In this document: piece by piece, positions 50,826-62,059 of the stretch | Numbering within the stretch: position 1 is the first letter of the stretch | Layout of the letters: every line of letters starts with the position of its first letter | Source of the DNA: Neoechinorhynchus agilis | Lineage: Eukaryota; Acanthocephala | Direction: 5' to 3' | Assembly: GCA_051530055.1 (NCBI GenBank) | Contig: CM121341.1 | Coordinates: 17,236,001 to 17,300,000 of the forward strand | Length of the DNA stretch: 64,000 nt | Translations under genes and position numbers: made by a program | Notes under the pieces: model-generated | Database searches by the model: none | What the model was told of the DNA's origin: nothing | Seen by the model: the letters and a program-made list of their open reading frames with translations, nothing else

Positions 50826-51620
50826 TCACTTATGAGATTCCAATGTCGGAGTTATTTGACTGAGGATAAAATTTTGTCGAAATTTCTGTATTTTGCAGTT
50901 ATTTTTTTGATCGCATTGTGAACAACCTACTCGGAACTGGACTCTTCTGTTGGAATTCTGCTTCATCTCAATACTTCTTTTAACATCGGATATGTATTTC
51001 TGCCTTCTTTGTTGAACTTCCGCTTTGTTTATAGTTTCCTTTGTTGTCTTTCTCTTCGCATTTTCTTGCTTCATGCAACTCAAGTGAACAAAACCGGCGA
51101 TTCTAAACTTGATCGAAACATTCTACTTTCCCTCAGCCTCTTCGGTTCGATACTTACAACATTTTGAACATCGTGTTCCAATCCGATTCGCTCGTTAAAT
51201 TTTAAATCATCAATACAATCTCCTATCAATGAAGCAATTGCGACTTCTGTATAACTCAAAAACTTCTCTTGATCCTTCGGTTTATTCTGATCATTTCCCA
51301 AATTGTTTAACTCAATTTCCTTTGAAGCCCGTTGATTCCACTGACCTTGAGTGTTGTTGCATTTGGCAATCAGAACTTAAATGCGTTGATCTGCTAATTT
51401 GGTAGGTATTTTGCTCCTGTGACTCCTTTGATATCATCTCAGATTGTTTACAAGGATCATTCATGAGTTTACAATCGTAAGCCTCCACCTCAATGTTTTC
51501 CGATTCTGGTGGATAGTACTTCTTAGCATTTGCCAGCATGTTTTCATCTTTACTTGAAGGCCCAAAGTATTTCGAGTCTTGCTTTTCGTTCAAAATGCCA
51601 CTCAGCAGTTTTCCACGCAT
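50826..51620 (-). CDS. unrecognised three-exon gene
   Basis: Exon 1 is 51620-51452, exon 2 51375-51158 and exon 3 51107-50826. Together they give 669 nt (222 residues) with one continuous frame. The introns are 76 and 50 nt, both GT-AG (GTAAAC...TTTAAG and GTAAGT...ATCAAG). The product starts MRGKLLSGILNEKQDSKYFG, is polar, and has a Lys/Arg/Gln-rich helical stretch (AKRKTTKETINKAEVQQRRQ) and a CSQCDQKNNC cluster near the C-terminus. I do not recognise it. It neighbours the bHLH cluster and is read from the same strand as bHLH-1, with a palindromic element just upstream of its start. The consistent frame across three short exons is the main evidence. Confidence 0.5.
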
Positions 51621-51669
51621 TTAAATGTCGATATGTGAGGTATCGGGTTATGTGATTAGGATTATTGTT

Positions 51670-51840
51670 TAGGTCTTCACCCGTTAAATAATTTTTTATT
51701 AAAGGCATTTCGAACCTCGTCGGGTTCATCATCAATTTGTTGTCTATTGATAACTAACAAACCGATTATGAACCCGACGAGGTGCTAAACGTCTTTAATA
51801 AAAAATTATTTACCGGGCGAAGACCTAAACAATAATTCCA
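51670..51840. repeat. palindromic hammerhead element (inverted dimer)
   Basis: The terminal arms ATTGTTTAGGTCTTC and its complement enclose two head-to-head cores. Minus strand 51735-51706: TTGATGATGAACC, CGACGA, GGTTCGAAATG. Plus strand 51763-51793: the same layout with CGATTATG and GCTAAACGTC. After the core comes TTTAATAAAAAATTATTTAC, as in the half copy at 50.1 kb. It is about 160 bp end to end and lies just upstream of the unrecognised gene. Confidence 0.7.
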
Positions 51841-52178
51841 CGTACTTGTTTGTTTGATTGCTTCACATTTAAAACGATTAAAATGGACTTAAGGGCCACT
51901 TGTTCTGTATAAACTTTGAATATATTCTTGGATTCAATGAATATTTTATTTTATTTTATTTTCAAATCTAATTCAGGCATTGGGAAATAGACAAACGCAT
52001 ATGTAATTAGGAATATCATGCAATTAAACATTGCACAAATATTTCTTTTTGGTCATTTTTTTGCTAATAGTTGAAGAATCCTGTTTGCTAAATACAAACG
52101 GGCCATTTTGACGAATTGTGCTAAACAAGGCCTTCGAATAAACCATAATCTAAAACAACTCACGCTTTTCCTCAAAAT

Positions 52179-52959
52179 TTAGAATCTCATTCTTTTCTTT
52201 GACGGTTTATCTGGACTCAGATCGCCGCCTTCCATCCGCATACGTTTAGATTTCATTGATGTTCTTTGGCGATGTATGGATTGCGGGGTTAATCCAAATT
52301 GAAATGAAACACCCGGAAAAAGTTGTTCGACCTGATTAATTGATTCCTCAAAGACAGAATCCTCACAATGAATCCAGAAATGTTCTTCATTTGCTGTGAT
52401 AGAATTCCCAAAGAGCATTTTGGTTAGAGTATTTGTCATTTTGGTCACTTTCACATAATTAAGAGTGGCTTCCAATACTTCACCAATGTTGGCCCTTTGA
52501 CTGCAGTTAGGCAAAACGGATCTTATCTTAAATGTTGCGTCTCTTATCTTATTCCGTCGCCTTCGCTCTACATCCCGATGTTTACTTTTTCGCTCGATAC
52601 TGCTAAGATTCTCTCTCTGTACTGAACCTATTGATTGTGCAGTGGGTATTGTTGTTTCATAAACAGTGGAATTATGTTCGGGTTGCTGTTGACAAACATA
52701 ATTTTCACTAGTGTGATAATACTGGGCGTGCTGGTATGAAACTGGATCCCAAGAAGTGCCATAAGTACCACAATTGTAACAATTTTGACCAGCATAATAA
52801 GTGCGAACGGTCTGTGGGTGTTGTGAAAGTGCGTACCTTTAAAACAAAAAATTAGACAAATCAAACAAATAATGCTTACTCTTGAGATTGGTGATTTAAT
52901 TGCACATCGTCGTAGACGTTGGGGTTGTCCGAATAATTATAGGCCTGATTGGGATTCAT
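52179..52959 (-). CDS. bHLH transcription factor, USF-like (paralog 1)
   Basis: Exon 1 is 52959-52880 and exon 2 is 52836-52179; the intron is 43 nt, GT-AG, phase 2. The product has 245 residues. The N-terminus is Tyr/Gln/Asn-rich (MNPNQAYNYSDNPNVYDDVQ). The bHLH at about 135-190 has basic region KHRDVERRRRNKIRDAT with the H-x3-E-x3-R pattern of CACGTG-binding class B proteins. Helix 2 is ANIGEVLEATLNYVKVTKMT. Instead of a leucine zipper, a C-terminal domain of about 70 residues follows (LTKMLFGNS...HFWIHCEDSVFEESINQVEQ, then FQFGLTPQSI), ending in a basic tail. It shares intron position, phase and domain order with the 58.2-kb gene. The start follows ATTTTAGAC. Confidence 0.8.
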
Positions 52960-55632
52960 GTCTAAAATTTTACGTTTAAAAGTATGATTATAGGATTTTT
53001 CGCATTGCAATAAGAAGATGCATCTTTGCAGACGTTTGTAATGAAACGTGGCATCAATTAGAAGCTCAGAAAAAACAGAGTTGCATTTTCAAAATAAACA
53101 TTTTAAGGCTGTTAGTTTAATTTGCATAAACAAGGGTATCTCATCAATGCAATCTAATCCTTCATATGGAATTCGCATATGCTCTCATTGGACGTTGATT
53201 AATCGTATTTTTTCCATAGCATCGCTAAATCCTTTCATAAGGCACAAAATTACGAATTGTTTTGATATATGGGAAAATAATTATTTTTTTCACTCGTAGT
53301 GGAAATCTATTTTTTTTAAATAACCCTCAGGGTTATTCTACTTTGATCGTAGACGCTATTTATTACGATTAGTTTAGTTGCTATGTGATCTATATTTTCC
53401 CCTGTTTTACAGCAATCACGGAACTATAAACATCTAAAGGCATTGTCATGCGTGATTGAGTTGCGAAGTACCATATGAGCCATAAAATAAATGTATTTGG
53501 ATTATTACTCAGCCATATAGAGCCAAATTTTCTAATCAACAATTTGGCAGCGAAAACGGGGCATGTTTCGAAATTCCGATAAGAAAAATCTAAATGGCAC
53601 TAAAGTAAATGCCAAAAAAGTGATCAAAGATAATGCTGAAAATGTAAGATAACATTGAGATAAGAGAAATTGTGTAAAATTGCTTTCATTTCAGATTCAT
53701 GTAATTTGAACGAGGCACCAAATTTTCCGCAAGTTAGAAGCAATTAATCAAAATTAGCGGTGAAATGCATGCAAACATATTTATTAGCTTGATTAAAATT
53801 TTGATCGTGCAATGATTATTCTACATCTTACTTTTATTAGTTAAACTATGCTCACTTTTAACAGTTGGTAAATCTTTTTCAAACAAGAAGTGTTTAAAGA
53901 AAAATTGCGATTCAAAATGTTAAAATCAACGCAAAAACTATATGCATCGGTTAGTAGAATAGCTTCATCCTCTAACGCAATCAGAACAACGAGCTTGTAT
54001 AAAAATTTCTTGGCTTCTGATTGGCTACACATTCATTTATCAAATCGTCTGATTTTACTTGATGCAAAATGTTAAGTGTCTCTCCATTGCTGAGCACCGT
54101 CATCAATTATCATCTAATTATGACAAGAAGTGCTTTAATTTAAGGGAAAAGCATAGGTAAATGTATTGAATGAGTTGCATTGAAATGAGAAAATTAGTAA
54201 ATTTGAACAGAGCATAATGGTTCATTGTGCCATGCATTAAGGTGAAAAGCGTATTTTGTGTTGTTTGGGCAATATAATTTGCCAAAGGCTCATCATTCGC
54301 GTTTGTCGCCACCTGATAATAAAATCAGAGTCTATATCTTTTGAATTGTTACAAAAATTGAGTTTCTGTACAATTTTCCATTTTAAGCAAGTTTATGGTT
54401 TGCTAATAAACTTGCCTAAATCAATAAACATTCTCGTTTTAAGCTATATTGAGTTCAATGGAGTAGCAGTCATAGTCCACGAAGCGGAACAAAAAATAAG
54501 CACATATCGACGAGATCAATATAAGCCGCAGATTGCGTTCTCGATTGCCTCATTAAATTGACAACATTTCGCTCATGCGTATTATCTCCTGGCGTTCAAC
54601 AAGTTTGAGCTGCCAAATTCACGCCTATTCACGCATTATGAGATGCTTTCATCAAAAAATTTCACGGTAATGAGTCATGTCAAATCACACCAAAATTGGC
54701 ATGAGCTTTCACATTCACGAGTAGTTAGTTGATAACGAGCAAAGAATTGAAGATAATAATTTCGGTGAATTCGAATTTTTAGAATGGATTAAGATCCTTT
54801 GTGGCAATGGGGTCGATACAAATTCTATTTCCTTGATTAATCTAGCAAAGGCGATCGTTCGGCAGTTCAAAGGTAAGAATTTTTGATGACAATTAAGATG
54901 AATATTTTGAAAAAACGAGTTTAATTAAGAATTTCGCTGAAAGTTGATTAAATCTTATGAAATGTTTATGGGGAAATGCGATTGATTTTGAATCAAAAAT
55001 TAAAACATATGATTTGTTTCCTATTTTGACCTTTTTTCAACGACGAAAACTATAATGAAGTCACAAAGACAAAAAACAATCGGCTGTTTCTTACCAAAAG
55101 CCGTATTGTTATGAGGGCAAAACGCATTTAATAAATCAAAATTGAACTAAACCTTGAAAAAAGTTTAAGAATGCATCGTGCACTTAAACTAAATCACGCA
55201 ATTCGTGTATTTAAATATATATTCAATTACCATATCTTTCTTATTCAGAAAAAACAATCAATCTTAAGTAAATTTTGATAAGATTGCCAACCCATAGATC
55301 AATTGAACCGATTACCTTAACGCCAGAATTAACCTTAACAGCTCATACTCACAAGACGCATGTGTTCAAAGTTGCTTTATCTCCAAAAGTCAAAATCTTA
55401 CGATCCGAATAAGCACGTGGTTGTTTAATCTTGCCATAGTTTAGTCATATGTCGAAGTGGACGAATCAAGGGCCTTTAATGGCTACTAATTCAAAAAGTG
55501 TCTTGAAACTATGACGATAATAAAAAGATCCACTCGAACGGTACGTTATGAACCATATCGACGGAAATGCAATCAAAAATCGTGAGTTTTTTCTACATGA
55601 TGTCTGCGAATTTTGCATTAAATCATCTTCAG
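52960..55632. other. intergenic within the bHLH cluster
   Basis: AT-rich. One stretch (about 54733-54872) is open, reads EFEFLEWIKILCGNGVDTNS and ends at a good GTAAGA donor, so it may be an exon. Its phase (1) does not match the next exon (phase 2), so it is not joined. Other frames (53890-54075, 54256-54561) are unconvincing. Confidence 0.35.
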
Positions 55633-56194
55633 GTCGAAATATATCGTCCAAACGATAGACCAGAAGATACCGTCAATTAGATCTCATGAAAATGTTCGAT
55701 TAAATAATAAATTGTTTAAGACATCCAAGACGGTGCCAGTATTCGAGACAAACCGGAACTTATTGAAACACTCAAGAATCTTGCCCAAGGATGAAGACAG
55801 CCAGGGATCGAGAAGTGAAAACGAGAAAAAAATTGTTAAGATTGAGGCTAGTAGAAAAACCCGGCAAAAATTCCGGAGAATGATGGCACTGGCAATGTCG
55901 ATTGTGCCAAGTATTTATTCAAACAAATTTACCGACTGCAAAGTACTCGCGGAAACTCTAAAGTACATTCAAGTAAGCAAAGTGGTTAACATTCTTTTAA
56001 AATTTTATCTCGAATACAATGTGAGTGAGTTGGAGTATCTATATTGGATTGAAAGCGATAAAGATGTTTTTCAAGCGGCTTTAAAGGATATAGCGGAAAA
56101 ATTCAATATTGAAAGAGTGGATATATCCTCTTTTAACAATCGAATGAGAAAAGATTGGGATGTTGCACAGCTAAGAAAAACTGTTTTTTATTAA
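55633..56194 (+). CDS. divergent bHLH-like paralog, partial (paralog 3)
   Basis: An open exon starts after the acceptor CATCTTCAG (phase 2) and ends at a stop; its first exon is not identified. From the acceptor it encodes about 186 residues. It aligns with the two bHLH paralogs over helix 1 to the C-terminal domain: TRQKFRRMMALAMSIVPSI, then VLAETLKYIQVSKVVNILLK, then YLYWIESDKDVFQAALKDIA. The basic region reads EASRKTRQKF where the paralogs have NVERKRRDKI. The E-box-contacting Glu and the His are gone. It may not bind DNA, or it may act as a dominant-negative partner or be decaying. No internal stop is present. Confidence 0.55.
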
Positions 56195-57248
56195 CTCATT
56201 TGAATGTGCGCGTGGTTGTGATTTATTATCAAATTAATACAATAGCCAAATGTCATTTTCGTAAAGATTGTTCATTTTAAAATGTGCGTCGAAAAAGAGC
56301 ATTTCTGTCAAGCGTTTTAAAAAATTGTACATTGATTTAAATAATCGGATATATTGAAATATAAACTGCCTTTTGCCTTTTTTTAATATTGAGCTTTCCA
56401 AAAAACGCGGTTCAATGAAAATTTAATGGAAGGATCGAACTTTTTTAATATTTGCATAAATGAAAATGAATCAGTCTCCTTGTGCATCGTCCAGAGTTTT
56501 GCGCTTCAACCAGCCAATCAAGCAAGTCGCAGGCCAATGATAACACGGCTTTAAACGTTTAGACCAAAATTCCGTTTACGACTCGAAGTTAGATTTTAAC
56601 TAAATGTCAGCGAGGCTGTAGATGAAAAAACTTAAAAGATATCGTGAGTAGCTGCATCAGTGTGCAAGCATTTAAAAGTGACATCCGTTTAATGATTTAG
56701 AGCTAAATTCAACTTTCAAGATGATGCAATCTCCAATTAAAAATTTAAACAGTGAGTGCGAGAATTTTGTTCACCTGATCGGTATTTACGATCCGCATAA
56801 ATGGTGTGCCCTGATGCTCGTAATTCATTTAACAGCAGAATATTCCAATTGCAAATAACTCAAATTAATTTTTCGACGGCAAATTTAAAAGTTTGAAAGG
56901 ATTTGGGAGCTCAATCTTATCTACACGCAATTCACTGTCGAAACTAGAGCGATTCACATATTGTACATTATCTTTGAACATTAGTGTGATTTATTGACTG
57001 ATAGATTGAAAACAATCACCAATCTTACCCATAGGACCGCTCAAAATGCCATATTATCGTTTGTGCGTTCTTATCAGAGTCTAAAACTCGCCTGGTTTCT
57101 GAACCAACTACCATGTACAGTTTTTGGAGAAATTGAGTCTTTTGTTTATTTTCCGATAAATGCATTGATTTTTTAAATTAATGAATCGTGTGGCGCCCAT
57201 CTGTTTAGGTATCATGGGTATCGATCAATGGGAATCGCTTTTATTTCG

Positions 57249-57527
57249 TCAGCTTGTCTTATTACAGTTAAAATCTAAAACACGATTATTTTTCAGCACC
57301 ATTCTAAGACCATAAAATAAATTGTATAATAGAAGGCTATCTTTTGTTGAACATTTTGTCCCCAATCCAAACCTGCAATATTTCTCTGATTTCATCAAAT
57401 TATGAATTTTCAATAATTCTTTTAATTTATTTTTATAAGGTGCGATTTTAATTATATGATTTAAATATATTTCAGCCAATGGGCTTAAGTCCTCAATTTC
57501 TTGTATTTTACATACTGAGTGATTCAT
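57249..57527 (-). CDS. hypothetical 92-residue protein
   Basis: A single open frame between two bHLH paralogs. It reads MNHSVCKIQEIEDLSPLAEI, then LKELLKIHNLMKSEKYCRFG, helical and Lys/Leu-rich, without a family I know. No splice partner or acceptor-like site upstream is evident. The composition is only slightly different from the flanks, so it may be chance. Confidence 0.25.
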   Translation of the reverse strand: MNHSVCKIQEIEDLSPLAEIYLNHIIKIAPYKNKLKELLKIHNLMKSEKYCRFGLGTKCSTKDSLLLYNLFYGLRMVLKNNRVLDFNCNKTS

Positions 57528-58202
57528 GTGAGCAACCTTATTTTATTAATTGCACAAAACACGCTTGAATAAAAATTCATTATTTTGATTGATGGGTGGT
57601 AATACAAATTGGAGGCATCAACTGAAGTCAATGATTTAGTCACTTAAATTTTTACGCTTGAAAAATTATAGTCACGTACTGGTTATGCAAACGTGCAAAT
57701 TTCTGGATTATTATTTTGATTTCGCCGATTTCTTACTCTAACACTTTTCTGTTGAACAAATATTTAATCTTCCAATTTTTCGAAACGATTTCGAATTTTT
57801 TTAGCTGCACGAAAATATTCGAATAAGTTTTATAAAAGCGTTTGGTCCATTTTTATTATTTTTTGCTTAAATTTGCTTGTGTGATTGATGACTATTATGT
57901 GATTCCATATGCAATACTTTTAAAAAGATCGTATGATTTACGATTGATCTTTTGATGTAATGTGTTAAAGATCAAAGGGTGCTTATGTACCCGAAGGCGT
58001 TAGTGAGCAAATCCATTCTCAAGCTAATCAAAGCTAAATCGAATCGTGCTCTTGAGCATCTATAAAAATAATTATTCTTAAATCGATAAATTCGTTCATG
58101 TGATGTTTTTAGTCTCGTGATTTATGAAAGGCAAAACTTGCTCATCCATGAGAGAACCGCACACCCTCTAGTTGTTATTTTATGAGTAAATCGTTTTAGA
58201 AA

Positions 58203-59002
58203 ATGAACACGACCAATGTGTTTGAATATCTCGAAAATCCTAACCAATGGTCTGATCTAGGGTCTAATAACCAGCAGCAACAGCAAGCGTAAGTCTATTT
58301 CATTCGTAAAAATACTGATTGGCTGATAACATTTTAAGTTACATGTACAATCAAGAACAATCTTCAAATTATTATGCCCAGAACCAAGAATACACTCCAG
58401 GTTACTACTATGGATCTTATCCTTCTAATTGGGGACAACATTATTCGAACCAGCAAGTTCCGATTAATCCTATAATTGAAAATGAGCATTTTAAGACTGG
58501 GCAAAGGAGGCCAAAAATGGGCAAAAAAGATTGTTTGAAAAAGATAAAGCACAATAATGTTGAAAGGAAGCGAAGGGACAAAATAAGAGATGCTACATTA
58601 AAGATTAAGGACGTTCTACCAGGCTGTATATTAAAAGCAAGCATCGGGGAAGTTTTAGAGGCAACTCTTGACTATGTCAAGGTAACAAGAATGACGAGCA
58701 TCATAACCAAAATGCTTTTTGGTCATCAATTGATGCAATTGGAGGTTGATTATTGGTTAGCATGCGATGAAATCGTATTTGATCAAGCCATTAGTTATGT
58801 TGATCACGTATTTTCTAAAATTCAGTTCCAATTCGGGTACACGACCGAAATAATCAGAGCAGAACGAAATCAACTTTTGGGACGAGTAGAAGAATTTGAT
58901 AATGTTGTATTGAATCAAGATAGTCATGGAAAGAAAAGGCGATTCAAAAATCAAGAGCCTCAATTAGATTTTCGGCGATACTCAAAGCGAAATAAGTATT
59001 GA
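58203..59002 (+). CDS. bHLH transcription factor, USF-like (paralog 2)
   Basis: Exon 1 is 58203-58288 and exon 2 is 58339-59002; the intron is 50 nt, GT-AG, phase 2. The product has 249 residues. The N-terminus is Gln/Tyr/Asn-rich (NNQQQQQAYMYNQEQSSNYY). The bHLH has KHNNVERKRRDKIRDATLKI (class B H-x3-E-x3-R), then ASIGEVLEATLDYVKVTRMT. The C-terminal domain LTKMLFG-like (ITKMLFGHQ), YWLACDEIVFDQAISYVDHV and FQFGYTTEIIRAERNQL parallels paralog 1, and both end in Lys/Arg-rich tails. The start lies 3 nt after GTTTTAG. It is oriented opposite to paralog 1 and away from it. Confidence 0.8.
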
Positions 59003-61917
59003 CTTTTTTGAGAGTTACAGAAATTCTCGAGTTTTTAGTGTAAATTGAAGAGTGTACGTTTATTGTTAGTATCAATAAAATTATATCGTTTTCGCATTAG
59101 TGGGCTATTTAAATCAAAACAAAATTTCGCCAGGATTTACTTTTGCAACGGCTTGTCGCTAATCCATGAATGCATTGCAGTTAATACATCAATCGAGTCT
59201 GAAGCGTATTTAATATTTTATGAAAATACCACTATTCGTTAGTATGAAATTGCTACGACCATCACCTGATTCCGAATCAAGTTAAAGCGAATCTTATTCG
59301 AATAATAAATATTGCAGCTAACTAGTCGCATTTATAACTAAATTAGGATCGCTATTCGATTTAAAGGCGGTCAATCAGCTAATCGAGAAAGATTTTGAAC
59401 AACGAATAGAAGTTTGTTAGTTTTGTAGATAATTTCCAATTAAAATATTCGGAAAACTTGGGAGGTTTTCTAGTTATTCATGAACACAATGGACACTTAA
59501 ATAGAAATCGTAAGCTCACTGAATGTCAAATCTTTTCGCCTGTATTTATATGACGGTAACATGCAGGATTTTTTAAATGGCCGCTTTGTGTTGAACAATC
59601 ATTTCCTCGGTTTCTTTTTTTATTGATTAAAATCAGTTAATTGCGGTCCAACGGATTGAGGGCCTACCTTAATGTACGAATTTCTGCTATTTTTCGTTTC
59701 AATCGTTAAAACTGCTAACTTTGCGCACCAAAAGCAATGGCCAAGGTATTCAAACTGTGCAGAACTTTAAAGCTTTGTTAGGATTGTAATATTTCTCTCT
59801 CTTAAAATGATTATTTTGCCATTCTCGATGAAATAGAAGCATATAATTTTACACTTTCATCATGCGATAATTTCCGTTCTTTATGTGACTGATGAGTAGA
59901 GACAAATTTGTTGAGAGAAAGCACTAATTTTTGTTGTTTATCTTACTACTAGAAGACTTCGTTCACTTTAAATCCCTTAGCGATGCATATAGAAAAATTC
60001 ATTTCTTGGAGGATCCACAATGCCCGCAAATTTAAATATGACGCTCTATAAGTAATTAAAGTACCAGATCAAAATATCGCTTTTAATATATGCTAATTTT
60101 ATAATTTCCCTGAAGACGTAAAGCCATTTAATCGAACAGACAAACCTTCGACGTTAAATTATCATCTAAACCTTCTGAAGCACGATTGAGCGTCAGATTA
60201 AAATTGCACTTTTCAAAATTCTCGACTTTTATCAGTAGCGATCTGAGAACAATCCATAGCTATCATCTCGTAGATATCTCAAATTGTCTACCAGCACTAG
60301 AGTGTACTCATTGTTATGGCTTAATTCATTAATTTAATTCACTTCTAGAAAGTAGGTCCTCGTTTTGTCGGTCATTTGTGTTATTTTGTAGCAATCGGTG
60401 AATGTGAGTGTCCTATATGCATTTAGGAATGAGGCATGATGATAAATCATGGATCCGCCTTAATTCGACTAACATAAAGGAAGGCACCGGTGATTAATCC
60501 GGTAATTGTTTCGCGTCTAAAGAAAGTTCATTTGGAATATCAGCAGCTTCGTGATATTGTTCTTTAATTATTGACAAAGTGAACTAATCAAACGATACAA
60601 AGCGATCATTGTTTAAAATTGATCAATCTTTTCGATTGCGAAAAGAATGATAGACTATATTCTCAAGAACCGAGAAAATGAAATTTTTACATTTTACCCC
60701 AAAAATTGACATTTATGTATCGATAGCAGAAGAGCGGCCTCGGTGCCAGGATACACTTTTTATGAATGTTTAGTATGTTGCCTGGAGATGAATGATTTTG
60801 CATTTTTCATTGCGCAGAATAGTTGAGATTCCTGCTACAAATTCTATGCAATTTTCTCTAGAAGATTCCATAAGAGAATTGGGGGAAAAGAACAAATTCT
60901 AAATACCGGCAAAAGGCAACAATCGTGCTAATAGGTACATTTTCTGTTGAATCTTATTTTCTTGGAGTCAAAGAAACACGATATGACAAACATTAGCATC
61001 CAGCAAGATTGTTTTATAATTGTTCCTCTGCGTTATTCACTGGGAATACACATTGTTAAGTGTGGGCGTTCGGTGAAACACATATCGAGAAAAAGTATCA
61101 AATGTTTCTGATCTCAATATAGAAATATCTTGAGAGGATTTGGTAGGTCGGGGGAAAAACAATTCGACGGGTTTCTGAGGAAATGCCAATGGGTTCATAA
61201 GCTGGATAAAATGTCACATGCATTTGCGCATATTACTTGTGGCACTCATAATATCTTTTATATTCGCATTTGAAGAATACTCAGGATACACGTGTTTAAG
61301 ATATCCACTATGACATTTTAGGGAGAAAAGATCATTCTATTTGTTTTTCTAGGTAAACATGCTGCAGACATAGGAAAGTAAAAACCTTTTCCTTTCGATA
61401 GTGAATAAGATCTTAGTTGCAAATTCTATATGCTTTCGGACAACTGTGCAATCTACATAATGAAATTTTCTGTCAGGAAAGGGTTTGAGAAATTAATTTA
61501 TCCATGGATCCTTTTATATTTCCTTACTGACCCGTTTCTTTCAACAAGTAAAACGAACACTAAATAGCGACGTGTAAACACATTTGATCCACGACTTCCT
61601 TCATTTATATGTAAATTCCGCTATCTCAGCATATTCAATCCGGGTTATTAAAACTTCGAAACTGATCTAAATATAAATATTTGATCGTAATCATGTTTCA
61701 CCATTTAACTGTATTTTGTACTAGTCCCACTCCTTATGCCACACGACACTGTCATCTTAGTATATCGCAATATTTCTTCAATCGCACGCTTCCTTTAGGG
61801 CGATAGAAAATATTTTCGGTTTTTTGAAAATGTTTTAGGTTATTTTGTACGCTTTTAAGCCCACAAGATGAATTGCTTTCACGTTAATTTCTATTCGTAT
61901 GGGTTATAAAGTAATCG
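59003..61917. other. long stretch without a supported gene
   Basis: AT-rich DNA with only short chance frames; no transposon, palindrome or RNA gene recognised. Confidence 0.5.
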
Positions 61918-62059
61918 TTGTGTAGTGGCGACAAAAATTATGTAAATTTATTGAATCGATATTTCGATTCAAGATTTATTTAGAATCTTGATAAAGCCTC
62001 TGGATTGAGCCGAAAAATCGATTCTATAAATTTACATAATTTTTGTCGCCACTACACAA
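61918..62059. repeat. 142-bp palindromic element
   Basis: Perfect arms TTGTGTAGTGGCGACAAAAA... and ...TTTTTGTCGCCACTACACAA of about 34 bp, extended by GAATCGAT/ATCGATTC. The central plus-strand part (TTGATAAAGCC...GCCGAAAA) is weakly like the hammerhead core at 37.67 kb, with two substitutions. The near-identity of the arms suggests a recent copy. Confidence 0.6.

Noticed and set aside
54256-54561. 101-residue open frame between the bHLH paralogs
   Set aside because: No similarity to the bHLH family and no motif; hydrophobic AT-rich composition as expected by chance.
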